A stretch of 21,894 nucleotides of DNA, from NCBI GenBank assembly GCA_900754085.1, contig CAAEBO010000049.1:1-21894 (forward strand). Reading direction: 5' to 3'. The position numbers and the translations under genes were made by a program. Source of the DNA: Clostridia bacterium (lineage in GTDB: Bacteria > Bacillota > Clostridia > TANB77 > CAG-508). The notes under the pieces were generated by a model, which did no database searches, was not told where the DNA came from, and worked only from the letters and a program-made list of their open reading frames with translations. This document shows, in pieces, positions 7,019 through 14,577 of the stretch (position 1 is the first letter of the stretch; each line of letters starts with the position of its first letter).

Positions 7019-8197
7019 ATGGACACAATAGTTTTAAAATTTGGAGGGAGTTCAGTTTCAGACAATATAAAATTAAATATTGTAGCTGATAAAATTAAAG
7101 AATTTTATAAAGAAAATAATGTAGTAGTTGTAGTATCTGCTCAAGGAAAAACTACAGATAATTTATTAAAAGAAGCTCATGAGCTAAGTAATGTTCCGAA
7201 TGAAAGGGAATTAGATACATTGCTTAGTGCAGGTGAGCAAATATCCATGTCTAAACTAAGTATATTACTTAATAGATTAGGATATCCTGCAATTTCACTT
7301 ACTGGTTGGCAAGCAGGCATATTTACAAGTGAAGCAAACCAGTCAGCAGTTGTAGAAAACATAGATACATCAAGAATACAAAAAGAATTAGATGAAAGGA
7401 AAATTGTTATTATAGCAGGTTTCCAAGGAATAAACTCAAAAGGAGATATAACAACACTTGGAAGAGGTGGATCAGATACCACAGCAGTTGCAGTAGCAGC
7501 AGCACTAAAAGCTGATAAATGCTATATATTTTCGGATGTTGACGGTGTATATTCTACAGATCCAAATAAAATACAAGATGCAAAAAAAATATCAGAGTTA
7601 TCATATGAAGAAATGCAAGATATTTCGAACGAAGGTGCAAAAGTTTTGCATAATAGATGTGTAGAAATAGGAAAAAACTTTAATATTCCAATAATTACAA
7701 AATCAACATTTAATAATAGGCCAGGAAGTGTTATTAATAGTAAAATAGAGGACACAAAAGTAAAAAGTATAGTAAAAAATGATGATATAATTTTAGTTAC
7801 AGCAAAACAAGATGTATATACACCTAGAATAATTAATCGAATATATAGAAAATTACTAGAAAATAATATTTTTGTTAATAACATAATAAATAAAAGTATA
7901 TCTAATCTAGAAATACAATTTACTATAAAATCATCAGAATTTAACAAATTTGAAAATTTAATAACAAATGAATATCCTAAGCTAGATTGTTCTTATAAGA
8001 ATGTAAGCAAAATTTCTATAATAGGTTATGGAATAATGAATGATTCTGAAACAATAATGAAAACTATGCAAATATTAGATGCAAATGCCTTAGAAGTACT
8101 AAATATACAAACAAATGAGTCAAAAATAAGAATAATATTTAGAGAAAAAGTAGAAGATAATATACTAGAACAATTGCATAATGAACTTATAAATTAA
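7019..8197 (+). CDS. lysC: Aspartate kinase, monofunctional
   Basis: 392 residues, normal for a monofunctional aspartokinase. It phosphorylates L-aspartate with ATP, the first step towards lysine/diaminopimelate, threonine and methionine. The N-terminal kinase domain (1 to about 240) shows KFGGSS at 7-12, LSAGEQIS, the GRGGSDTTAVAVA block, and YIFSDVDGVYSTDPNKI. Two C-terminal ACT-type regulatory repeats follow: one around PRIINRIYRKLLENNIFVNNI and the second starting ISIIGYGIMNDSETIMK. The C-terminal repeats are the diverged part, so which amino acid inhibits it cannot be read off. The start has AAGAAGAGGTG at 7003-7013. The gene appears to be a single transcription unit with no other lysine-pathway genes beside it. 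Confidence 0.93.
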   Translation: MDTIVLKFGGSSVSDNIKLNIVADKIKEFYKENNVVVVVSAQGKTTDNLLKEAHELSNVPNERELDTLLSAGEQISMSKLSILLNRLGYPAISLTGWQAGIFTSEANQSAVVENIDTSRIQKELDERKIVIIAGFQGINSKGDITTLGRGGSDTTAVAVAAALKADKCYIFSDVDGVYSTDPNKIQDAKKISELSYEEMQDISNEGAKVLHNRCVEIGKNFNIPIITKSTFNNRPGSVINSKIEDTKVKSIVKNDDIILVTAKQDVYTPRIINRIYRKLLENNIFVNNIINKSISNLEIQFTIKSSEFNKFENLITNEYPKLDCSYKNVSKISIIGYGIMNDSETIMKTMQILDANALEVLNIQTNESKIRIIFREKVEDNILEQLHNELIN

Positions 8198-8219
8198 TAA
8201 ACTAATGAAAATGTGAATA

Positions 8220-8253
8220 AAAGCTGCTCGTAGCTAAGCACTTGGGCAGCTTT
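8220..8253 (+). terminator. Stem-loop between lysC and pepC (weak terminator or processing hairpin)
   Basis: AAAGCTGCTC (8220-8229) pairs with GGGCAGCTTT (8244-8253) over 10 bp with one G-T pair and a 14-nt loop. Only three T follow before CAATT, so termination would be inefficient; the pepC ribosome site AAAAGGAGG lies just after it. It may allow partial read-through or mark an RNA end. Confidence 0.45.
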
Positions 8254-8273
8254 CAATTAAAAGGAGGATACAT

Positions 8274-9614
8274 ATGAAAAATATTTCTAAAGAAAAATTA
8301 AAAAAATATGAAAAAGATTTTGCTAATGTTGAAAACAAAATAGTAACGAATACAGTTACAAAAAATGGATTTTTTAAATCTTGTGAAAATTATGAAGAAG
8401 TAAGAAATTCTAGATACGATTTTTCTGTAAACCTAAAACAAGGAGAAGTAACAGATCAAAAAAGAAGTGGAAGATGTTGGATTTTTGCATCTACAAATTT
8501 TATTAGATATTTCTTAATAAAAAAATTAAATATAGACAATATAGAGTTATCACAAAATTATATAGCATTTTATGATAAATTAGAAAAATGTAATTATTTT
8601 TTGAATAGTATAATAAGTACTATAGATAGACCAACAACAGATAGACATGTAACATTTTTCTTAGACAATCCTATAAATGATGGTGGACAATGGGATATGT
8701 TTTTAAATATCATAAAAAAATATGGTGTTGTTCCTAAAAGTGCTATGCCAGAAACATATAATTCTTCTAATACAATAGAAGTTAATAAAGTTTTAAAAAG
8801 AATATTAAGAATGTATGCTTATGAATTAAGAACAGATTACAAAAATAATAAAAGTTTAGAAGAAATAGAAAATAAAAAACTAGAAATGGTAGAAAAAATT
8901 TATAATATATTATGTACAGCATTTGGAAAGCCACCAAAAGAATTCAACTTTGAGTATACAAACAAAAAAGATGAATTTTTTAGAGAAAATAATATAACTC
9001 CTATAGAGTTTTATAATAAATATGTAAAAGATTTAAACTTAGAAGATTATATAAGTATTATAAATGCTCCAAACGAGGATAGACCATTCCTAAAAAAATA
9101 TACTGTAAATTACGTAGGAAACGTTGCAGAAGGTAATAAAATAACATATTTAAATTTACCAATAGAAAGACTAAAGGAAATGTCAATTGCACAACTTACA
9201 GATGGTGTACCAGTATTTTTCGGAAGTGATGTAGGACAAGAATCTTCAAGAGATTTAGGAATATTATCACGTTCGCTTTATAATATTAATGAATTAATAA
9301 ATATAGAAGACAACATGGATAAGGCAACTAAGCTTGAATATAGAGAAAGTGCAATGACACATGCAATGATGTTTTTAGGAGTGAATTTAGACGAAAATTG
9401 GAAGGGAAATCGCTGGAAAGTAGAAAATTCATGGGGAAATGTTTCAGGAAATAAAGGAATGTTTCTTTTAACAGATGAATGGTTTAACTCTTATGTTTAT
9501 CAAGTTGTAATTAATAAAAAACACTTAAAGCCAGAAGAATTAGAAGCATACAATGAAAATAATTACTACATGGAATTAGAGCCATGGGATCCAATGGGAA
9601 CATTAGCAGATTAG
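8274..9614 (+). CDS. pepC: Aminopeptidase C (bleomycin hydrolase family, C1 cysteine peptidase)
   Basis: 446 residues, the usual length for PepC. It is a cytoplasmic thiol aminopeptidase that trims N-terminal residues from peptides, normally as a hexamer with the active sites facing an inner cavity. The papain-type triad is visible: Cys68 in SGRCWIFAS, His363 in AMTHAMMFLGV and Asn385 in VENSWG. Other family marks are LSQNYIAFYDKLEK, DGGQWDMF, and the C-terminal EPWDPMGTLAD, which in this family reaches into the active site and enforces aminopeptidase action. There is no signal peptide. It starts at ATG 8274 with AAAAGGAGG at 8259-8267. The trxB-like gene begins 10 nt after its stop, so it is probably co-transcribed with the thioredoxin pair. 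Confidence 0.95.
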   Translation: MKNISKEKLKKYEKDFANVENKIVTNTVTKNGFFKSCENYEEVRNSRYDFSVNLKQGEVTDQKRSGRCWIFASTNFIRYFLIKKLNIDNIELSQNYIAFYDKLEKCNYFLNSIISTIDRPTTDRHVTFFLDNPINDGGQWDMFLNIIKKYGVVPKSAMPETYNSSNTIEVNKVLKRILRMYAYELRTDYKNNKSLEEIENKKLEMVEKIYNILCTAFGKPPKEFNFEYTNKKDEFFRENNITPIEFYNKYVKDLNLEDYISIINAPNEDRPFLKKYTVNYVGNVAEGNKITYLNLPIERLKEMSIAQLTDGVPVFFGSDVGQESSRDLGILSRSLYNINELINIEDNMDKATKLEYRESAMTHAMMFLGVNLDENWKGNRWKVENSWGNVSGNKGMFLLTDEWFNSYVYQVVINKKHLKPEELEAYNENNYYMELEPWDPMGTLAD

Positions 9615-9624
9615 GAGAAAATTT

Positions 9625-10488
9625 ATGTATGATTGTATAATAATTGGTAAAGGACCAGCTGGTATAAGTGCAGCTATTTATATTAGCAGGTCTAATTTAA
9701 GAACTTTAGTAATAGGAAAAGAAGATACAGCTTTAAATAAAGCTAAAAGTATAGAAAACTATTATGGGTTTGAAGATAGCATTTCTGGAGAACAACTTTT
9801 TAAAAATGGTATTAATCAAGTTAAAAAACAAAATGTAGAAATAAAAAATGATGAAGTAATAGATATAGAATATGGTAATGGAACATATATTGTAAAAACA
9901 GTAAATAATGAATATGAAACAAGAACAATTGTTCTTGCAACAGGAAAAAGTAGAAAAACTTCTAATATAGAAGGAGAAAAAACTTTTGAAGGAAAAGGAA
10001 TAAGCTATTGTGCAATATGTGATGGTTTCTTTTTTAAAGGAAAGAATGTTGCTGTTATAGGAGATGGAGAATATGCACTTCACGAAGCAGGAGTTCTAAA
10101 GAATGTGGCTAATGAAGTTACTATTTTTACAAATGGTGGTAAACTTCCAGAAAATAGATCTTTAAGTATACAAAATGTTATAGAAGGAAGAATAGATTCT
10201 ATAAAGGGAAAGACAAAAGTAGAAGAAATTATTCTAGAAGATAAAAGAAGTATTCCTGTAGACGGAATTTTTATTGCACAAGGTATTGCTTCTAGTGCAG
10301 ACTTCGCAAAAAAACTTGGCATATTTGTACGAAATAATGATATTGTAGTAAATGAAAATATGGAAACTAATGTACCAGGTATTTATGCAGCAGGAGATTG
10401 TACTGGTGGATTATTGCAAATATGTAAAGCAGTATATGAAGGGGCTAAATGTGGCTTAAGTATTGCTAAAAAAATTAAAAATATATAA
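9625..10488 (+). CDS. trxB: Thioredoxin-reductase-like flavoprotein, possibly ferredoxin-dependent type
   Basis: 287 residues, shorter than typical NADPH thioredoxin reductases (about 305-320). The FAD site GKGPAGISAA is at 8-17 and the redox-active Cys129-Ala-Ile-Cys132-Asp is in the normal place. The C-terminal FAD contact is PGIYAAGDCTGG. The second dinucleotide region keeps GDGEYALHEA (147-156), but the following HRRxxxRA motif that binds the NADPH 2'-phosphate is absent; the segment reads TIFTNGGKLPEN. Loss of this motif is a mark of the clostridial ferredoxin-linked flavin thioredoxin reductases, so the electron donor may be ferredoxin or NADH rather than NADPH. Its job, reducing the thioredoxin encoded 12 nt downstream, is well supported by context. 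RBS AGGAG at 9613-9617. Confidence 0.88.
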   Translation: MYDCIIIGKGPAGISAAIYISRSNLRTLVIGKEDTALNKAKSIENYYGFEDSISGEQLFKNGINQVKKQNVEIKNDEVIDIEYGNGTYIVKTVNNEYETRTIVLATGKSRKTSNIEGEKTFEGKGISYCAICDGFFFKGKNVAVIGDGEYALHEAGVLKNVANEVTIFTNGGKLPENRSLSIQNVIEGRIDSIKGKTKVEEIILEDKRSIPVDGIFIAQGIASSADFAKKLGIFVRNNDIVVNENMETNVPGIYAAGDCTGGLLQICKAVYEGAKCGLSIAKKIKNI

Positions 10489-10500
10489 GGAGGTTATTTT

Positions 10501-10809
10501 ATGAGTAAAGTAATAGAAATAGCAGAGGAAAATTTTGAGGAAGAAGTATTAAAATCTGAATTACCTGTATTAGTAGACTTTTGGGCACCATGGTGTGGAC
10601 CATGTAGAATGATGGGTCCTATAGTGGAAGAATTAGCAGAGGAAAATTTGGAAATAAAAGTTTGTAAACTTAATGTGGACGAAGCTTCAGACATAGCAAG
10701 AAAATATGAAATAGAAAGTATACCAACTTTAATTTACTTTAATAATGGTATAGCTCTAAAGACACTTGTAGGATTAAGAACAAAACAAGATATATTAAAC
10801 GAAATTTAA
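10501..10809 (+). CDS. trxA: Thioredoxin
   Basis: 102 residues with the classical thioredoxin fold layout. The active site is FWAPWCGPCRMM with Cys32 and Cys35, and the cis-proline loop is ESIPTLIYF. It reduces disulfides in cytoplasmic proteins and is recharged by the flavoprotein encoded just upstream; the two genes are 12 nt apart, with TAAGGAGGT (10486-10493) overlapping the upstream stop. The last 71 bases are covered on the other strand by the read-through end of the minus-strand ORF, so the two transcripts converge. Confidence 0.97.
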   Translation: MSKVIEIAEENFEEEVLKSELPVLVDFWAPWCGPCRMMGPIVEELAEENLEIKVCKLNVDEASDIARKYEIESIPTLIYFNNGIALKTLVGLRTKQDILNEI

Positions 10810-11191
10810 TAAAAAAGCGTACTAAAACTGTTTTAGAAATTTGAATTCTAAAAACATTTTTGGTACGCTTTAAAATCGGGATTTTAAGGACCGTCCCTAA
10901 ATCCCGATTATAAATATCCAGTAAACTATTCAATTCACATATAGAAGGATATTCTTTTTCAGAATACCTACATAAAATTGTAACGTATAATTTTTCTTTG
11001 TCGTTTAAAAAAGTATAACAATTTTCTTTTAAATTAAATAAGTTAGTATATGTGTAGTCTGGCTTAAAAGTTTTAATTCTGGTTACTAACATTTCTTTAA
11101 TATCGTTTCGTAATACATTAATACAATATATATAGTCTTTATTCTTAAAATGTTCTGTAAGCTTTTCTTTATCTACCATCTCTTTCATCAT
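10739..11191 (-). CDS. Small unknown protein, 3' end probably extended through repeat and terminator
   Basis: The open frame gives 150 residues, but only the first 95 or so look like a natural protein: helical, charged, with KNKDYIYCINVLRNDIKEML and EYPSICELNSLLDIYN. The pattern of an aromatic-rich helical bundle is faintly HEPN-like, but I do not recognise the family. From about residue 96 on, the codons come from the palindromic repeat (RDLGTVLKIPIL), then the terminator hairpin, then antisense trxA. A natural stop near 10910 was probably lost. It overlaps the end of the 603-residue gene by 23 nt if the first ATG (11191) is used; ATGs at 11188 and 11176 are alternatives, with TGGAG just upstream. 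Translation is likely coupled to that gene. Confidence 0.55.
   Translation of the reverse strand: MMKEMVDKEKLTEHFKNKDYIYCINVLRNDIKEMLVTRIKTFKPDYTYTNLFNLKENCYTFLNDKEKLYVTILCRYSEKEYPSICELNSLLDIYNRDLGTVLKIPILKRTKNVFRIQISKTVLVRFFIKFRLIYLVLFLILQVSLELYHY
10814..10871. terminator. Long hairpin between convergent genes (terminator, best on minus strand)
   Basis: AAAGCGTAC (10814-10822) pairs with GTACGCTTT (10863-10871), and an inner TTTTAGAA (10831-10838) pairs with TTCTAAAA (10846-10853); only a bulge and a mismatch separate the two stems. The AAAAAA at 10811-10816 becomes a U-tract for minus-strand transcripts. On the plus strand only TTT follows, so termination of trxA would be weaker. Confidence 0.8.
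10874..10909 (-). repeat. Palindromic dispersed repeat, copy 2
   Basis: AATCGGGATTT (10874-10884) pairs with AAATCCCGATT (10899-10909), enclosing GGAC-C-GTCC. Positions 10878-10897 are the exact reverse complement of the 20-nt core at 5565-5584. This copy lies 3' of trxA, directly beside the long hairpin, and inside the open frame of the minus-strand small ORF. Confidence 0.8.
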
Positions 11192-12980
11192 CTCCAGTAG
11201 GTAATATTTTTACTAGCACACCTTCTTTAGTCTTTTCTAAAATAGATCCAGTGTCTAAGTTAATATAAGTTTTATGAATTTGCTTATCTTTAGGAGAGTG
11301 TTTTAAATGTGCAGGTGGACAATTCTCATCAGATAAAAATCTAAGATGTCCAACAGTGTCTTGGTTATAAGCTTTATTATTTTTTGAACATTGTTTAATT
11401 GTTTTTTTACTTTTTTTATTCCATGGCATCATTATATGTGATTTCATTTTTTTATCATTTTTCATAGTCCAATCATCAGAACCAGCATATATAGGTACAA
11501 TTGGGGTTTTAAAATATTCTGTTGCAAATTCTGAAAAAATATGTGATGGAATATGTACATTAACAGGTAAGATAGAATTAATATCTACTGCGAAATCTGT
11601 AAAATGTTTTAATTCTCCTAAAGTTCCATCTTCAGAAACTTTATCTACCACAACTCCATAATTTCTTTTTGGATTATCATTTAATTCTAAAAAGCTATAA
11701 AGAGAAAATGCGATATGGTTTTTTGAACCTTTTAATCTATGAATTGAATTAGCAAATTGTGAAAACCTTAACATATCATCACTAACAGAATTTTTAGAAG
11801 CAGGAAAAATTTTAGAAAAATATCGTTCATATTCTTTACCATAAGATTTTTCCATTTCTTTTTCTAAAGGTTCTAGAGAATAATATCTTCTTTCAGAATT
11901 TTCGTTATCATCCAAAACCAATTCACCATTACGTGACATTTCTTCTATTTTATTTTCATTTTCTGTATAATACATTTCTGTTGGATAATAAAATAGTTCC
12001 ATTTTTAATAAAATGTTTTTTAAATCTTCATCTTCCAATGTTGGTGATTCAGTTCCATTTAAAATAAGTGGTTCTAAATTAAATTCAGAAATTGCATACA
12101 TTGCTTTAGAATAGTCTTCTAAGATATGTAATGCTCTATTAGTATACATTATATTTATACCTAGTAAGTCTACTGTGTCTAACTGTTTTTGAACTCCTTC
12201 AGATAAGCCACTGGTTAAACTTGTTTTATCTTGTTTTAACTCTGGAAGACCAATGTCGTCAAATTGTTTATTTGCAAGTGCTAGCCAGTCATCTAAATAT
12301 CCCATATCATCAAACAAACTAACTAAAGCTTTATTAGATTCTACTAAATCTTTGGTTATGTTTGTTTCGGTATAATTTAAATAAGTTTTCATATATGCAG
12401 GAATTCCATCTGCTAATAATTCGAAAGCATCAAGATAATGCTTTCTTTGGAGTGCAGGTAAATGTCCTAAAAGTTTTTCAGCCATTATATGTTTTTCTTT
12501 ATTACTTTTATTAGAATTTAAAATATCATCAAATACAGGGCCATAGCTATCTTCTATTTGAGAAGCTACTTGTGGATATAAATGCCTCATAAATAGTACT
12601 AAGTTTGTTAAGTTCTCATCAAAACTATTAGTGTGCATAAAGAAATCTTTATCTGACGAAATTTTATTTTTTTCTATATATTCTGTAATTTCTTCATATT
12701 TTTTAGGATTTTTAAGTAAATACAAACAAGCATTATATGCAGTAACTTGATTTAATATATGCTCATTAAAAAAAGAAACCGTTTTTATTCTAGAATTATA
12801 GTCATATAATAAAGAATAAAAATCTGGATCTTGCATATCTGGATTTTTAAGTTTTTCTTTTTGAATAAAATTGTAAATTCTATTAATAGTGCTATTAATA
12901 TATCTATATTCAAATGGTTTAACATGAGAAACCATTTCTTCTGCTCTACTTATGGCAGATTTAAAAGTCATAAAATACAT
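11169..12980 (-). CDS. Unrecognised 603-residue soluble protein
   Basis: I do not recognise this family. The start is firm: ATG at 12980 with AAGGAGGA (12987-12994) 6-7 nt upstream, and a good minus-strand promoter above it. There is no signal peptide or membrane segment. Roughly residues 1-350 are charged and look almost wholly helical. The rest looks mixed alpha/beta, with an Arg/Lys-rich stretch at about 510-540 (MPWNKKSKKTIKQCSKNN), a GHLRFLSDENCPPAHLKHS segment, and a final YINLDTGSILEKTKEGVLVKIL likely to form strands. The code uses the same AT-rich codons as its neighbours, so there is no sign of recent transfer. It is followed by a small overlapping ORF, and the pair is transcribed against all surrounding genes. 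Function unknown. Confidence 0.85.
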   Translation of the reverse strand: MYFMTFKSAISRAEEMVSHVKPFEYRYINSTINRIYNFIQKEKLKNPDMQDPDFYSLLYDYNSRIKTVSFFNEHILNQVTAYNACLYLLKNPKKYEEITEYIEKNKISSDKDFFMHTNSFDENLTNLVLFMRHLYPQVASQIEDSYGPVFDDILNSNKSNKEKHIMAEKLLGHLPALQRKHYLDAFELLADGIPAYMKTYLNYTETNITKDLVESNKALVSLFDDMGYLDDWLALANKQFDDIGLPELKQDKTSLTSGLSEGVQKQLDTVDLLGINIMYTNRALHILEDYSKAMYAISEFNLEPLILNGTESPTLEDEDLKNILLKMELFYYPTEMYYTENENKIEEMSRNGELVLDDNENSERRYYSLEPLEKEMEKSYGKEYERYFSKIFPASKNSVSDDMLRFSQFANSIHRLKGSKNHIAFSLYSFLELNDNPKRNYGVVVDKVSEDGTLGELKHFTDFAVDINSILPVNVHIPSHIFSEFATEYFKTPIVPIYAGSDDWTMKNDKKMKSHIMMPWNKKSKKTIKQCSKNNKAYNQDTVGHLRFLSDENCPPAHLKHSPKDKQIHKTYINLDTGSILEKTKEGVLVKILPTGDDERDGR

Positions 12981-13010
12981 AAGTAATCCTCCTTAATGAT
13001 TAACATAATT

Positions 13011-13039
13011 ATTATACTATACTTTAAGCTTTTGCACAA
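13011..13039 (-). promoter_or_regulatory. Promoter for the minus-strand pair
   Basis: Read on the minus strand: TTGTGC (13039-13034), 17-nt spacer, perfect TATAAT (13016-13011). Transcription would start near 13004, about 24 nt before the ATG. Confidence 0.75.
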
Positions 13040-13059
13040 TACCTTTACTAAATTATGGT
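13032..13059 (+). promoter_or_regulatory. Candidate mnmA promoter
   Basis: TTGCAC (13032-13037) and TATGGT (13054-13059) with 16-nt spacing. The -35 box overlaps that of the divergent minus-strand promoter (shared TTGCACAA), so the two may compete. The -10 is poor, and another one further downstream is possible. Confidence 0.4.
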
Positions 13060-13093
13060 ATATATGTTAAAATATCACCATAGGAGAGATAAT

Positions 13094-14134
13094 ATGAAAA
13101 GAAAAAGAGTTTTATTAGGAATGAGTGGTGGAGTAGATAGTAGTGTTTCTGCACTATTACTAAAAAATGAAGGTTATGAAGTAGTTGGTGTTACTTTATC
13201 ACTATCTAATTATACAGATGCGAAAGATGCAAAAGAAGTATGTAATAAAATTGGAATAGAACATATTTCTATAGATATGCAAGAAAGTTTTAAAAAATAT
13301 GTAATTAATAATTTTATAGATTGCTATTCTAGAGCTCTTACACCTAATCCTTGTATAGAATGTAATAGAAAATTAAAATTTGGAGAAATGTATAAAAAAG
13401 CTAAAGAATTAAACTGTGATTTTTTAGCAACAGGTCATTATGCTAAAACAGAATATGATAGCAATTATAACCAATTTGTTTTAAAGAAATGCTTAAATGA
13501 GAACAAAGATCAATCATATGTACTATATACAATGCAAGAAGAAATATTAGACAAAGTGCTATTCCCTTTAGGTAATTTTAAATCTAAAGAAGAAATAAGA
13601 CAAATAGCAAAAGAAAACAATTTAGTGAATGTTGCTAATAAACCAGATAGTGAAGATATTTGTTTTATTCCAGATGGCAATTATAAGAAGTTTTTAGAAA
13701 GTAATGGAAACATTAAACCTAAGCCAGGCAATATAGTAATGAATAATGGAACTATATTAGGAAAGCATAATGGTCTATATAATTATACTATAGGGCAAAG
13801 AAAAGGAATGGGGATATCATATAAAGAGCCATTATTTGTAATAGGATTTAATATAAATAAAAATGAATTAATAGTAGGTACTATGAAAGAGGCATTTAAA
13901 GAAGAAGCAATTATAAATAATGTAAATATATTAATTAAAGATATTAACATAGACAATTTAAGAGTAGCAGTAAAAACTAGATATAGCAAAAAGGAATCTT
14001 TTGCAAGATTAAATATTATAAATGAAGATAAGATAAAAATTACTTTTGAAGAACCAGAAAAATCTTTAACGCCAGGCCAATCAGCAGTATTTTATTTAGA
14101 CGATACTGTAGTTGGTGGTGGAATTATAGAATAG
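13094..14134 (+). CDS. mnmA: tRNA-specific 2-thiouridylase MnmA
   Basis: 346 residues from ATG 13094, which has TAGGAGAG at 13081-13088; a longer frame from 13055 lacks a ribosome site. MnmA places the 2-thio group on U34 of tRNAs for Lys, Glu and Gln, using ATP and persulfide sulfur. The PP-loop SGGVDSS is at 11-17. The two catalytic cysteines are Cys87 (TPNPCIECNR) and Cys190 (SEDICFIPDG). GHYAK, DQSYVLY and TIGQRKGMG are further family motifs, and the C-terminal beta-barrel ends LTPGQSAVFYLDD. No cysteine desulfurase gene is adjacent, although these often neighbour mnmA in Firmicutes, so the sulfur donor is elsewhere. The GNAT gene follows after 20 nt, suggesting one operon with it and the PBP gene. 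Confidence 0.96.
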   Translation: MKRKRVLLGMSGGVDSSVSALLLKNEGYEVVGVTLSLSNYTDAKDAKEVCNKIGIEHISIDMQESFKKYVINNFIDCYSRALTPNPCIECNRKLKFGEMYKKAKELNCDFLATGHYAKTEYDSNYNQFVLKKCLNENKDQSYVLYTMQEEILDKVLFPLGNFKSKEEIRQIAKENNLVNVANKPDSEDICFIPDGNYKKFLESNGNIKPKPGNIVMNNGTILGKHNGLYNYTIGQRKGMGISYKEPLFVIGFNINKNELIVGTMKEAFKEEAIINNVNILIKDINIDNLRVAVKTRYSKKESFARLNIINEDKIKITFEEPEKSLTPGQSAVFYLDDTVVGGGIIE

Positions 14135-14154
14135 TAAGAAAGAAGGGAACACAG

Positions 14155-14574
14155 ATGATTAAAGAAGCAATTATAAGTGATTATGAAGCGATTGAAAAAA
14201 TTATTACTGATAATTATGAATTAAAACTATTAGAAGAGGAAACAAATTCTATTAGAGAAGCTTTAACTAATTATAATAAAGTAGTTTATATAGACTATGA
14301 AAATGACATTCCTGTTGCGTATGCACAGTGTGCACTAAAAAATGATGGCACAACAATAGGATATTTAGAGAAGATTTATATAAAGAATAATTATCAAAAT
14401 AAAGGAATTAATAAAAGACTATTAAATAAATGTGAAGAATGGACAAAATCTAAAGGATGTGTTAAATTTACTGCAAGCTGTAATCTATCAGACAATGAAT
14501 TAATTTATTTACTAACTAATTTAGGATTTTCAGAAACAAACAAAATAGCTTATTTTTCTAAGGAGCTTGATTAA
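14155..14574 (+). CDS. GNAT-family N-acetyltransferase, AAC(6')-like
   Basis: 139 residues, one GNAT domain. The acetyl-CoA pyrophosphate-binding motif is YIKNNYQNKGINKRLL (motif A, Q/RxxG form). The arrangement GYLEKIYI, then CEEWTKSKGC, and the ending NLGFSETNKIAYFSKELD strongly recalls the AAC(6')-I aminoglycoside acetyltransferases, which share GFLEGIYV, a Trp-Ala-Lys helix and GFxETxKxxYFSK. The histidine-containing segment seen before the GF motif in those enzymes is replaced by LIYLLTN, so drug modification is uncertain; the protein may acetylate another amine. It starts at ATG 14155 with AAGAAGGGAA upstream and sits between mnmA and a PBP gene without mobile-element marks, so it looks resident. 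Confidence 0.82.
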   Translation: MIKEAIISDYEAIEKIITDNYELKLLEEETNSIREALTNYNKVVYIDYENDIPVAYAQCALKNDGTTIGYLEKIYIKNNYQNKGINKRLLNKCEEWTKSKGCVKFTASCNLSDNELIYLLTNLGFSETNKIAYFSKELD

Positions 14575-14577
14575 TAT

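Noticed and set aside
7522..7947. 141-residue minus-strand ORF
   Set aside because: Lies wholly within lysC on the opposite strand, with no family features.
9733..10322. Minus-strand ORFs opposite the trxB-like gene
   Set aside because: Shadow frames; the plus strand has clear flavoprotein motifs throughout.
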